Of a DNA stretch of 64,000 bases, positions 21,678-33,243 are shown one piece after another. The DNA is from Ilex aquifolium. Taxonomy: Eukaryota > Streptophyta > Magnoliopsida > Aquifoliales > Aquifoliaceae. The notes below the pieces were generated by a model. The model searched no databases. It worked only from the letters and a program-made list of their open reading frames with translations, and was not told the DNA's origin. The position numbers and the translations under genes were made by a program. The stretch is taken from NCBI GenBank assembly GCA_951799425.1, contig OX637392.1:34184093-34248092 (forward strand). Direction: 5' to 3'. The first letter of the stretch is position 1; every line of letters begins with the position of its first letter.

Positions 21678-24600
21678 TCACAGTTTTCTTGCTTTATAAT
21701 TTATACCACCCTTTAAAGAAGAGGAGGACGATGATGAAGACAAGGCAGACCGCCGATGTTCAGCCTTGTCCTTGCTAAATGCCCTTTGGACATCCTCCTT
21801 AAGCTCAATGAAGCGCGTCCTCTTGATTCTCTGCTCATCCAGAGTGCCCTTCTCAAGGTAGAACAAATCAGGCAGGTCGTCTTCCATAAACTTATCCAGC
21901 ACTTCTGAGCAGTGAGGGAAATAGCGCCGACCCATCTCAACTGCCACCATGAAAACCACAAATCTTAGGAAGAGCAACTGAAAGTGAGCTGTAAATGACT
22001 ACTTCATAGTTTCACATCCATCACAAACAGTTTCAAAACTACAAGTTGAATTTTCACCTTGCAAGCTCCAGCCTTTTCACACTTTTTTCTAAAATAACTT
22101 AGCCTAAGTTGGTCATAACAACAGATCAGTCAGATTTTGAATTATTTATTGCATATAATGCTATTCTGGTATTGCAGGCTTCCAACTCTGAAATTTTTGA
22201 AGCATCTAAGCGTTAAGTCTAGGATATTAGGTTAACAATTTCATGACTTGTAATCTAACTTGGATATACAGTTCATCTGAAAATATTATTTTGGAGAGCC
22301 AGTAGAAGCCTCAACAGGGTTGATAACTTCACGGTGGCAATCAAACACAAAGAAAACCGAGCCAAGGGAAAATGGAACGAAGTATAGTACAGAGTCTAAT
22401 TTAAGTTATGCACATGCCCCTTTTATAGGCTGGCCAAGTTTCAGAAGTGGTCACAGTCGAGTGAATATGGGTGAACATCGAATTCTTGTCAGTCGAAGGA
22501 AGGAGCCAAGTTGACTTAGTGGATTGGCCTCAAAGATACTTGACTAGGGTCTAGTTGACTAGCTAGGAAGGCCAATCGAATGCAAATGTCAGAAAGTCAA
22601 AAAACAAGGTGTTTATGACTGTTACTAGTGGTATTAACGTGACTGAGCTTGTCAACCTTGAGAATGCTTAAACTCGTGAGCTCGAGCCGAGCTTTCATTG
22701 TCGAGCTTAGATCATTGCATTCGAGCCAAACTTGATCCAAAATCGAGCTCAACTTCTCAGCAAAAACATTACAAAATTTAACACAAAATCTTAATAATCA
22801 ACCGTAAAATAATTGATGTCTCAACAAAAAATATCTCAAAATACGTATAATCAACCATAAAATCAAATTATAGAAGTTTAATTTTAAACATAACCTATTA
22901 GAGAATAAAGTGAAGAGAATTGCACATGACCTGGAGTAATTAAGGATACATATGGGGTTGTTCATCTTTTGCATAGTATTTGATAGTAAAATTAGAATTT
23001 ATTTATAAACAAGTGCCTATTCGAGCCGAGCTTAGCCACATGTTGCTCAAATTCGGCTCGATTAACAAACGAGCTTAAAATATAAACCAAATTCGGTTCA
23101 TTTTGTAATTTGAACTAGTCCAAGCCGAGCTTAAGCTACTTGGAACTTTCAACAGCCCAGACTTTTACACCTTTTCACTAAATGTGTATTTTACCCATAT
23201 CAGATCAAAGATGAAAAGAAAGTTCTAAAAATACCTACACAAACAAGTGAACATCTCTAGGGTGGTTTTAAAGAGCTCAGGTGAATTGTACCCTACATTC
23301 GCCATCACAGTTACTAAAGCTTATTTGCACTTGAGGAAAAAAAATTAAATAATTTGGGTATTGCTAGGTACATATCTCTTAATACACAAATGACCTCAAA
23401 AAACCTAGAAAGACTTTGCTCAAAGATGAGTCTGTAAGTGGCTACTGAATCAATTTAAGAGTGTTGAGGACTTAATGCAATCTTATTGTGGAGTATTTGT
23501 TGTAGATTTGCCATAAAAGTTCACCAAGTCCTCATGAAGGCCTTGTGAATGGTCAACAAGGTTCTTAGGTTGGGTAGTAGATTTCCCATTTTGTAAAACA
23601 CAATGTTCTTATAATGAATTGAGACCCAACCTGATGATTAGAAAAGTGGATACAGGCTTAGAGGCTAACTGAACGCATATAGATTTTTTGTTCGTTTGCG
23701 TTGTTGAATTTCTATTCGATATGTGAAGGATGTGTAATGTTTCGCCTCTCAAGAATGTGTCGATCTTATGACTAATTTCATTTTATGAATCGTAATTATC
23801 AAGTGCACGTTAATACTTTAAATAGGTAATCAAACTTGAGAATCATGCATAACAACTTCTGCACACAATAGGTGTTGATTTTAATGGTGAAGTTGATAAA
23901 ACAGTGTCGGGAGGAATCTGCAGAAGGAGATCAAGTTGATCATCACCTAGTCAAGCAGAATGTCCCGAATCAATTAGGTCACAACAGATTTGCTATTTGG
24001 CTTCTAGCTATAAAAAAATGAATATTGAGCATTAAATCTAGATTACTCGCACATTTACAATGTCTCCCACCACTCAAAAGCTAGAGCATTAAGTGAAACG
24101 ATCAAATTACTCTTGGTTTTAGAATAAGTTTAAAAGTTACAAAAGGCCTGAAATTAGAGCTAAAACGAAAAATTGTAGAAGAGTCATATTCACCCCATCT
24201 AGGACTCCTTTGCTAACAAGTAAATGCAGTATTTATTCAAATACTTCAACATAAGCAATGACCACCTTGGCTGGCTTTGCACTTGATTAATGTACATGTC
24301 GTCAATCACTTAATCATAGTTGTTAGTATTGTATGATACGCAATACGATACGTATCGCTTAAGTGTATCCGTTTGCATTGTATCATGTGATACACAATAC
24401 AATACACCCGATATATCAGACGATACGTACAAGTCAACCGATACGGGACGAAGAATTTTAACGAGAGAACGACGCATTTTCATTTGGAAGTAATTTTTTC
24501 AAACACTAAGTAATAAAACGGGGTCGTTTCACCATCTACAGTTTTTAAGAAATAAAAGTCTTCTTTTTTATTCGTTTCATCGCAGGAGCAAATAGTTTGA

Positions 24601-27600
24601 TTGTTAAAAGTGTCCTCCTTTGGCTACTTTAGATGTTAGAACTAGAACTCTTTAAATTTTGATATTGATGAATTATATTAGAACCTTCAATACTTAAATT
24701 GTTAATTTGTTTGTTTTGGTCCTTATAGTCTCTTTAAATTGTTTTATGTGATAAATTTGTGGTACAATGAAATGTTATTATGACATTTTGTCATAGGTAT
24801 ATGTACTTTTTAATATTTTTTATAAAATTGCACATATCTTATGATATGCGATACATTACGATATGTGATACATTGTTTTTGAAAAACGATACGCTTTCCG
24901 ATAAACGTTTTGACAACCTTGCACTTGATTAATGCATCCTTGTATCTATAACTGTTGTTCATGATACATGCCCAAGAAATTCTTAAACACAAAACATGGA
25001 CATTTTCATTACAGAAGTTCTCTTATGACTACAGAAGTCAAAATTTCCAATTACAAGATAAACTGAAGGTGAAGGCATTTCAAAATTCACTACACAGCCG
25101 GAAACAATGCCAAATTGATCATAGAAGAGTCACATAAAGTTGCCAGACTTACAACAGCAGTCAATAAATGATTGTTGTTGTATGTATGTCACGAGTAAGA
25201 GATACAGGACAACCAGCTTACCTCGAATATTACTTCATTTTATGTACTTTTTCTCAGACATTTAACCACAACCCGGTTTCGTAGGTAATTTGTATTATTA
25301 AACCCACTCCTCCTTCCCAGCCGACATCTCTCTATATTAACTGATGACTCCCTAATAATCAGAACAAACTCCTTTTGATAAATGTGAACTATAAATTAGT
25401 ATGCGTAGTATGACGCTGTTGCCAAATTAGTTGGAACATGCCAGGTGATTGCAGGATGTAAATTACGAAATATGCATATAAAAAATACAGGACTGCACCA
25501 TAATCTTCAAACCTATTTATGAAGGCATGAAGATGCTTGAAAAAAATTAGGCAGTCCCTGGCAAGCAATGGGCGTGAACAGCATTTTGCAACTGAATCAA
25601 CCCACAACAAAAAGAGGGAAGAAAGAGGGAAGAAAAATAAAGTGCACACAAATACCTGTTTTCGATAGGGCTTCCATCCTTGAGTGGAGTCTTTTCTTCT
25701 GCATAACGGGTGTCTCATTCAAATCAACTTCCCTCAAGTTTCCATTGTTACCTTTTGATGCCAGAAGACCAGCAAACTCAGATGTTGTTTCAGCATTTGC
25801 AGTATCCATGGCTAGCTGAGCTTCGGTAGGGAACAATAATCGTGCAAATGCCACTGTGGCAGAGAAATGCACGACGGTAGTATTAAGCACAGATATATAA
25901 GCGCAAGAATTTGTAAAACAGAGAATTTACAAGAATAGAATTAGTTTTAGAAGTACCCCAGATATATTAGTACAAGCAAACTTGGTAAATGGGATATCAT
26001 AGCACATGGGAGCACAAAATATGAACGAAATTGCACCCTTTTTCTACAACCCTTACCAGTTAAACCTAAACCCTAAAACAGAAAGGATTCAGCAGCTCAT
26101 ATTCTTACAACCAGCAGACAAAAAATGTAGATTCCAACATATTGCTTCACTACGTCAATTCCAGTGGCAGCAACATGTTAAGGCCTGGGGGCCGTGCCCC
26201 ATCACACTCCTTCCTGGTCCTCAAAATTGCATTTTCCATCATCTCATTTTATGTCTACATAGCATTTTATGTAGTTTTTCATTTGACGCTTAAAGAATTA
26301 TCATTTTCTATCTGAAGTTTCTAGTTCCGCTCCTAGTCAATCCCTGGCTATGCGTAGCTAATTTATCGTTCAATTGCGGTTTTTTATTGCTGATCAAATG
26401 TCCCAGACAATGCAGGATTATTGTGTGAACTTGGCTATTACTCCGAACTTGTTTAATATATATATAGGCCATGGTCAGATTAATAATATGATCCTTGGTG
26501 CTTTGCTTATCTATAATATTTGCTTTGTAAGCACGTACATTCAAACTGAAGAGTATATATATATATATTAAACATATGGTTTACTTCAGATCAATGACTA
26601 AGATTCCCCCACTCTTCAGTTTGAATGTACGTGCTTACAAAGCAAATATTATAGATAATTGCATATATATATATATACTGAACAAAAGGATTGTTTATAT
26701 TTTGAAGACCATATACAGTTGTCATCAGATGTTGACAAGTGCTTACCGAACAAATGTGTTAGCAAGAAAACATACCTAAATTGATGTGGCATTAGCACGT
26801 AAAGGAAACAAGTAAGCCACACAAAAGAAACAAGTGAGCCATCAGCCACGTAAAGAATAGCACCCCATAACATATAACATTTAACAAGAGGAATTCAAGA
26901 ATTTTGAGAAACATCTAAGATTATAGTAGATTGCTAATATGACTATTACTACACCATATTGTATATTCTGTTTCTCTCTTTTTATTTAAGTCGTGCAATT
27001 TGAATTTTTGTTGGAATTCAAAACAGATCATCAAGTCTAATTATTATGGAACATAGCTAACTATAGAAATACGCCTTTGGCTGATGATTAATGAAGTTTC
27101 TTGATCGAGAGAAAGTGGAAGAAACATAGTCAAATCAGTGATGCAATTATTACTTTCACATTATCAAATAATATCTCTCTCCACACGTACACAGTGCCTA
27201 GATGGATTACAGCTAGGGCAAGTACTTGTAAGGTAAATGGGCTATTTAAGGGCTTTAGAGTAGATTTCTTACTTAGCCACAGAAGCTGCGTCTAAATTTT
27301 GTCTAATGATATTCATCTTCAGTGGAAGTTATCAGAAGGTCAAGCTAATTTAAATGTCATTACAATATTCGGCAAAAGGTGGGGGATTTTAGAAAAAGAA
27401 AAAGAACAGAAAGAACAATTTAAGACCATTCACTTGCAAATTATGAAATGAAAAGATGAAAATGGATGACAATAGTCGGAAAAAAAAAAAATGGACAGCA
27501 AAAAAAATATGCTCAAGGCTTGGCTTGATTACAACAAACCTTATAAGAAATATCATGAGATTACTACAAAACTCTTACTGGGAAAACAATTGAGTCCTGG

Positions 27601-30600
27601 ACTTTTCTTTTTTCTCATTTTCCGTCCAACATATATCATGTTCAAATTCTTTGGAGAAAAATCCAGAGAAAGAATTATATCCCATCTGTTTAACCAACTT
27701 TTGAAGAAAAGCTTTGATAACGAATGTCACGAATAAAACCAGTGGTCATAACCTTTACTAACAATTAAAGAGCGATGAAGTATGCAAACCTAGCCTCTGC
27801 AGAAACTTACCTCTGTTTTCTAGGTAAATCAGCTTCATATGAAGATCATCTGCCATTGTCGGGGAAGAGAATGATGCATCTCCGGCCATTGGATTCCTAT
27901 GGGTCTCCCTCTCCAAAACATCAATGCATATCCGGTCTTTGTTTGCTTTCTGTCCCTGTTCTGTTTTTGCATTATAATCCTTTGGCCTTGTCAATCTCCT
28001 GCAGATACTAACAGCACTCTGCCCATCAGATGTCATTTCTGACGCACAAGCTCCTTTGGTCAAAAGAGATACTATAACTGATGGATTCTTCCTCATAGCA
28101 GCAATGTGCAGCACTGTGTAACCCTGAGCATTCCGAAGGTTAACATCAGCCAGACCTAGACCAAGAACCTCAGAGACAACTTTTGGATCACAGTATGCTG
28201 CAGCATAATGGAGAGCATTGGCTTTGTCCAAGGTTATATCAGACTCCGTCAGGAGAAGTTTCACAAGCTCGACATCATCCGAGTCCAGTGCCTTGTGTAT
28301 TCTTCTAATTCTCTTCTCAAGTAAGTGACCCATAGGTGCCTCATTATTTCCTTCATCTGCCTGTGACTTTCGGCGGAGCAATTTAATGTTCTCTGCAGCT
28401 TCATATGGGAGCTCTTTCTCAAGAGAGATGCCGTTTAGATCTGAACGTGCCACTCTATGAATACATTGAGTGAGAAGGTCATTTGATTTACAATGGAAGG
28501 CAACCAAAAGGATTGGGAGGACATCTTCTATAAGAGCCTTTCCAACAAAGTTAAGAAGACGCCGCTGCAGCCATATTTTGTGGTCTATTAGCCAAAGCAA
28601 ATTCAAACTCACAGCACAATATTTAACGAAAAATGTAGTTACTTCAGATTGATACCTATTCTTTTCAATCAATACTCAAAAGACATTAACTCTATAATTC
28701 TAATACATTGTTTTTCTTTCCCAAGTGACATATAGTAAGATTGAGGCATATATTGTTGCGAGATTGGCTAGATCCCAAAGCCAAAGAGTACTTTGATGCT
28801 TTTGAGAGTTTGAGAGCCCAAGCTATAAGCAAAATACCCAGACTGATTGGTTGGAAATTTCCACCGCAGGTTACTTCAAAATGAACACGGATGGCAGCTC
28901 CAAGGGCAATCCTGGATCACCAGGAATTGGAAGAATATTGCGAGATGAAAGGGGATTTTGGTTCAGCAGTTCGGCAGAATCAACCGCACAACCAATCTTA
29001 AAGCAGAACTCTGGGCAGCGTATAGAGGGCTCCAGATGATTAAAGACAAGGGAGTGAATGGCATCCTGGAGACGGATTCCTTAGAAACCTATAGCCTCCT
29101 CATAGCCGAGAATGTACCAGCCACCCATCCCTCCAAAGTCCTGGTGGAGAACTGACGACACATAATGGAATGCACTAACACCAGGATTACGCACACTCTG
29201 AGCGAAGGGAATCAGTGTGCGGACCACCTCACTAACCTTGGAGTTAGCCAGGCTGAAGAGTTGGTGAAATTAGTTACTCCACCACCTTGTATTGTGTCTT
29301 TTATGAACGCTGATCTCTATAGTGTTAGTTTTCTTCGGGAATCCAGGTGACTGAGGTTGCCTCAAAAGCACCAAAAACAAGAATGACAAATAATGGAAGT
29401 ATATTTGTGTGCTTGTGTGTGTGTGCATGCGTTAATTGTGCCGATGGACAACAATTCCATCTTATGTGTGAGTTGGTTGAGCATCATTTTGCACTGCACA
29501 TTCAAATTATTAAATCGATATTTGGAAAATATATAACTGTTTTGACTACCCTATCAATGAAAAGGTCCAATACCATAAAGAGAACTACAACCACCCGGCT
29601 TAGAATCTGCAACCAAAATAAATTAATCATTACCACAACATTTCCAGGTTCCCAATTGAATAGTTTTTCCACGTATATAATTAGAAAACTCTGGTACAAT
29701 TTTTTCCCCAAATCATCCTAAGAAAGCTGTTGCTATGACCAAGGTTCAGCCTCAAGGCATCTAATACCTTTTAATGCCAATTATCCATTTCAGACATTGG
29801 AAGTTAAGGTCCAAATTTGGTGTGCCCAAAAGTTTCTTCACATCAATTTAAAAGGCAAAATACTAAAACATAGTAACTAGCAAAGACCTGATAAATGATG
29901 GGCAAGTTTTGCCCCCACCAGAAGTACTCAATCAGAGCACAAACAACTAAGTTTCACTATCTGCTGAGCATCATAAAAAGTAGTGACTTGCTTTTGTGAA
30001 AGAATATCTATGCAATTTGGTGCAGAAGCTACAAAACAGTTCCAACATGATAAAAAGGCAATCCTTAAATTTATTAATACCAATCAAACCTATACCTGTG
30101 TACCTATATTACCACATATCAATCAAGTTGAAGAAATAAACATTAATCAGCTCACCTGAAAAAGTGAAACCAGCTCCGGAACCTGGAAAATGGAAGATGC
30201 ATACATCAATTCCACAGAAAAATTTATAGCAGGCCTGCACGCATCGTGTGCGCATACATGATCAACACATGTTGACACTTCTGGTGGAGAAGGCTTCAGC
30301 TTTGCTGTATACAAATAGCTCAAGAAAACTAGAAAGGCCTCGTACCCAACGCTCCCATAAGGCAACAAATCACTCATGCAATACTTTGATTTACTTTCTT
30401 TCTCAACAGGCCCCTTTCCTTTCTTAAAAAACTCATGGAAAAATTTACTCCTAGCAGCCAGTACACATCGATGAACACCTATTGCTATACCCTCAACTAT
30501 AATATCTGCATCGCTGTAATCACTGCTGGAATCAAGTAAGAGCTGCTCCAAATTACTGCTGAGCTTACTTAAACTATATACTTCAAGACTCAACCCTGCC

Positions 30601-30710
30601 TCAGAGACAGAGCCACAAGAAGGGTTTTTGTTGTAGCTAGTAGAGCCATTGGAAATATGGGAAGATGAAGTAAAGCTTATGGATGATGATGGTTCGGTCG
30701 AATTTTCCAT
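21678..30710 (-). CDS. NPR3/4: NPR3/NPR4-like BTB-ankyrin salicylic-acid receptor / TGA co-repressor
   Basis: Four exons on the minus strand: 30710-30156, 28564-27811, 25853-25656, 21940-21678. Every intron is GT-AG and phases agree, giving 589 residues and no interruption. Start chosen at 30710 because MENSTEPSSSISFTSSSH matches the NPR3/4 N-terminus. BTB/POZ about 65-185 with the C2HC zinc motif C148, C153, H155, C158; Cys82 (NPR1 Cys82 equivalent) is kept while the NPR1 Cys156 position is Ala154, as in NPR3/4. Ankyrin repeats about 270-375 (KALDSDDVELVKLLLTESDIT, GYTVLHIAAMRK). Arg436 in LENRVAFARLLFP aligns with the salicylate-sensing Arg432 of NPR1 / Arg419 of NPR4. VDLNETP at 479-485 is the EAR-like repression motif of NPR3/4. 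The NPR1 Cys521/Cys529 positions are not Cys. The C-terminus is Ser-rich and basic. Known family role: nuclear co-regulator of TGA bZIP factors and CUL3 adaptor in salicylic-acid immunity; expression here is inferred. Confidence 0.95.
22640..23170. repeat. Dispersed repeat with CGAGCT/CCGAGC-rich ends
   Basis: Both ends are dense in GAGCTCGAGCCGAGC-type words (left about 22645-22755; right about 23020-23150, partly as GGCTCGATTAACAAACGAGC), around an AT-rich core. This is the pattern of common non-autonomous plant repeats with subterminal GAGCCGAGC motifs. Exact termini and family are not resolved. Confidence 0.4.
24293..24918. mobile_element. Non-autonomous repeat between a 16-bp direct duplication in intron 3
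   Basis: The word TTGCACTTGATTAATG occurs at 24277-24292 and again at 24919-24934, flanking 626 bp. Inside, the ends are roughly inverted: left AGTTGTTAGTATTG...GATACGCAATACGATACG (from 24318), right GCGATACATTACGATATG...CGATACG...TTGACAACC. Long exact duplications point to target-primed retroposition, while the inverted GATACG-rich ends point to a DNA transposon, so the class is unsettled. No coding sequence. Confidence 0.5.
25854..27810 (-). other. Intron 2 of the NPR3/4-like gene (1.96 kb)
   Basis: Donor GTAAGT after AACAGAG, acceptor GCCACAG before TGGCA. Holds a perfect 48-bp inverted repeat at 26507-26658. The short frames inside (for example 27491-27736 plus) show no family features and are not called. 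Confidence 0.85.
26507..26658. repeat. Perfect 48-bp inverted repeat (hairpin) in NPR intron 2
   Basis: Left arm 26507-26554 and right arm 26611-26658 are exact reverse complements (left begins TTATCTATAATATTTGCTTT, right ends in its complement), separated by 56 bp. Both arms border TA microsatellite tracts. Either a very recent inverted duplication, or a MITE whose arms have stayed identical. In pre-mRNA it would form a long uninterrupted duplex. Confidence 0.9.
28565..30155 (-). other. Intron 1 of the NPR3/4-like gene (1.6 kb)
   Basis: Donor GTGAGC directly after the CAG codon of Gln185; acceptor TGGCTGCAG before CGGCGT (Arg186). It contains a plus-strand RNase H-like retroelement fragment at about 28790-29330; the rest is AT-rich without recognised features. 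Confidence 0.85.
28790..29330 (+). pseudogene. RNase H domain fragment of a plant LINE-type retroelement
   Basis: Plus strand, antisense to the NPR gene. Translation shows the plant RNase H-like fold seen at the 3' end of plant L1-type LINE ORF2 and in related At1g65750-like proteins: GYFKMNTDGSSKGNPGSPG (first catalytic Asp), then in another frame NLKAELWAAYRGLQMIKDKG (catalytic Glu) and ETDSLETYSLL (second Asp), then THTLSEGNQCADHLTNLG near the end. The frame changes near 28955 and a stop lies near 29155, so it cannot make one protein. No reverse transcriptase and no poly(A) tail or target duplication was found, so it may be a 5'-truncated LINE or a captured fragment. Confidence 0.65.
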
Positions 30711-31789
30711 TAGTGAACTTCACAACTCAAGTCCTACCTTGAGGTCTGTCCTGATATCCGTTAAGATCAATCAATTCAAGAGAGCTAATTCCAGTCAAAA
30801 CAGAGCTGGAAAAAAAAATACAGGAGTATTTTTATGGAATATACATACCCAGTGAGGGAAGCTTCAAGATGAAGTACCGGTTCTGGCCATAATTCAAGGT
30901 TGAAAATTCACGCACAAATTCTGACAAAAATGAGGAGAATCATAACCATGGAAAGCTAAAAAGAAAAATTTATCCGGGTATCAGGCCAGTAATAAAAAGC
31001 TTATTTATTCAATTCATATAATAAGGACCACGATGGGAAATTTCCACAAAGAAATGAATCAAACATGAGCCCTCTTGCCAATATTAGTCCAGAAACATCC
31101 ATCTGATCAGCGTAAGAAAAATAAAAAAAAATCACGTACTAAAAAATAATTCAAAGTCCAAACAACTAACGGAAAAAAGAACAGATCACAAACCTGTGAC
31201 TTGAATTGCCAAAATGCTTAGCTGATTATAAGAAAAACCATCAAGACTAAGTCGACTTTGAAGCAAAACCAATCAAGATTTCACAGTATCATAGCAAGCT
31301 ACCATATCTTCAGCTAGATCCAAATAAACCATCAAAATCACAGGCTCAAATTCCAAGAATATACACTGTTTGAAGAGAGTCCATGGGGCTGTCCCACAGG
31401 TGTCAAAGAGAAGTTTCGTTCATAGCTATCAGAGCATCTACAGAGAAAAAGCGAAGAGGAGAGAGAGAGGGGAAAGGTGGTTGTCGGTTTTGTTTATTGT
31501 TACCTGTTCGTTAGCAGCTGAAGTCGTTTGCGTGACGATTGCGATGTTGTCACGCTTCCTTGTTTGGTATTGAATACGCCATCCATGGCGTCACGTCCAC
31601 TATGCGTATTGCGTAGATGAGGGGAGAAGAGGTCTTCATCGAGCAAGAAATAACTAAATAAGCACATGATTCTTGAGGAAAGCGCGAGGTTGGTCGGTAA
31701 AACAAGCGGAATGTGACAACAAGGCTCATTCTCAACCTTTTTCACATACAACAGGAGTAAATATTCAAATGCAGCATTGGACAATGTGC
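30711..31789 (-). promoter_or_regulatory. 5' leader and promoter region of the NPR3/4-like gene
   Basis: Contains no other supported gene. On the minus strand a pyrimidine-rich stretch (TTTCCCCTCTCTCTCTCC, about 31462-31480) looks like the start of a plant 5' UTR, which would put transcription start near 31480 and give a leader of about 770 bp, possibly with an intron and with tiny upstream ORFs just after it. Two TGACG cores (31533-31537 plus, 31589-31593 minus) lie just upstream of that point. A hAT-type terminus at 31790 limits the unique promoter to about 300 bp. Confidence 0.45.
31533..31593. promoter_or_regulatory. Two TGACG (as-1-like, TGA-factor) cores
   Basis: TGACG at 31533-31537 on the plus strand and 31593-31589 on the minus strand, 51 bp apart. 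TGA bZIP factors, the partners of NPR proteins, bind TGACG. The arrangement would allow feedback control, but a 5-bp core is common by chance. Confidence 0.35.
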
Positions 31790-31900
31790 AGGGCCGGCCC
31801 AAATGTAAGGCCGAACAATCCTGGGCTTTTTAGGCCATATCTTTGAGCAAGGCCCATAATGTAGTTATGTAGTATAAGTCCAAATCACACATCTAACTTC
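31790..31900 (+). mobile_element. hAT-type terminus (fragment)
   Basis: Starts CAGGGCCGGCCCAAATGTAAGGCC, the terminal inverted repeat type also seen at both ends of 49056-49860 (CAGGGCCGACCC and GGGCCGGCCCTG). The opposite end is not found nearby, so the right boundary is a guess. Confidence 0.5.
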
Positions 31901-32143
31901 ATAACAAAGGAGAGAAATTTTGGGGTCGGTTCATTTTTTAAGATTTATTTGGGAATAAGTCTACCCAAAAATTTTGTTTGGGAATAAGTCAATTTCAATC
32001 TCTATAGTTCAAAATATTTTCAATAGTTATATTTAATTAAAACAAATTTAAAAATTAAAAAGTCTAAAAATTTTAGAGTTTTACTAACATTAAAATTATT
32101 TCTCTCTTACCACAAAAAAATATTTCTCTCTCATATCTATATA

Positions 32144-33241
32144 CTAGTTATTGTCCGTGCCTTAATTAAAAAATTATTAATCATAAACATATTTATATTC
32201 ACACCCAAAATAAAATTACAAACGTAGAAGCAAGAGAAAATAATTTAAGTATCGATTATAATGGGAGTGAGCGGTGGTAGTGGTGGTAGGCAACAATGGT
32301 GATGGTTGTGGTGGACAGTGATGACCGTGGTGGTGATGACAGTCGTGGGTGACAACGATGATAATGGTGGTGAGTTTTGGGTGACAATGATGGTAGTGGC
32401 AGCCATGGGTGACGACAATGGTGTTTGGTGGTGAGCGATGGTGATAGTGGTTGGCAGTGGTGGTGGTGGGGTGACGACGGTGGTAGTGACGGTGGTGGGT
32501 GGTGGCGAATGGCGGTGGTAGGTGTGGTAGGTGATAGGTGACAGTGGGTGGTGGAGGTGGTGGGTGATGACAGGTGGTGGTGGGTCGTAGTTAACAATGA
32601 TGGTGGTAATGGGTGGTGGTAGTGGGCGACGATGGTGGTGGGTGGTGGCGATGGGTGGCGATGGTAGCAATCAGTGGTGGTGGTGGTGGGTGGTTGTGGC
32701 AGTGGTGATGGTGGCGGTGGCAGTAGTGGCGGTGGCGGTGGCAGTGGCAGTAGTGGCGGTGTTAGTGGTGGGGCAATGGGAGTGGTGGTGGTGGTTATTG
32801 TGGCAAATGTGGTGGTGGAAGTGGTGGTGGCGGTTATTGTGGCAAAAGTAGTGGTGGGGGTGGCAGCTTTGGTGGTGGTAAAGTATTTTGTAGAGAAATG
32901 GTTTTAAAGAAGTGGAATTTTTTTATTAATTTTTTTTTTTTACTTTTACTCACTTATTCAAGTGGTAAAACTACTTTTGACTTATTTAAAAGTAATTAAA
33001 ATAAGTTGTTCCAAACACTACTTTTTTTTTTAAAATGTTTATGAGAAGTCATAAGTCCTATATTGAAAAATCACTCCAAATACATACTTAGGGGCCCTAT
33101 TTTTCCTATTAAATTTGAGGAGTTAATATTAGTCATTTGATTAACTTTAAAATAAAATTTAAAACGATATCAACCGCAAAAAACAAAAGTCATTTTATTT
33201 ATCTTTTGAGATTTGAATTGTCTTGTACTTTATTATATAGA
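32144..33241 (-). mobile_element. Non-autonomous Helitron, minus strand (left of a head-to-head pair)
   Basis: On the minus strand it starts TCTATATAATAAAGTAC at 33241 after an A and ends ...GGACAATAACTAG at 32144 followed by T: the A|TC...CTAG|T rule of Helitrons. It shares both termini and much interior with the plus-strand copy at 33244-33901. Its middle is filled by a long GGT/GGC-type simple repeat (32256-32880 on the plus strand). The hairpin before the 3' end is degenerate. No Rep/helicase coding sequence. Confidence 0.75.
32256..32880. repeat. GGT-rich degenerate trinucleotide array in the left Helitron
   Basis: About 620 bp of GGTGGTGGT/GGCGGT words interrupted by GATGG and GACAA. 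Long Gly/Val-rich or Thr/Pro/His-rich open frames across it come from the repeat. Confidence 0.9.
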
Positions 33242-33243
33242 TA

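Larger units (their letters stand above)
21941..25655 (-). other. Intron 3 of the NPR3/4-like gene (3.7 kb)
   Basis: Begins GTATTT after phase-1 exon 3 and ends GGCAG before TTGAG. Unusually long for this gene family, where introns are usually a few hundred bases or less. It contains two dispersed repeats (about 22640-23170 and 24293-24918). The rest is AT-rich and without recognisable coding sequence. Confidence 0.85.

Noticed and set aside
21102-21716. 204-codon plus-strand frame next to the NPR gene
   Set aside because: Starts inside the Tat LTR and ends in the antisense of the last NPR exon; composition is not coding-like.
27491-27736. 81-codon plus-strand frame in NPR intron 2
   Set aside because: Unrecognised, Lys/Phe-rich as expected from AT-rich intron sequence; nothing supports a gene.
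31500-31802. 100-codon minus-strand frame upstream of the NPR gene
   Set aside because: No recognisable family, overlaps the hAT-type terminus and the likely promoter.
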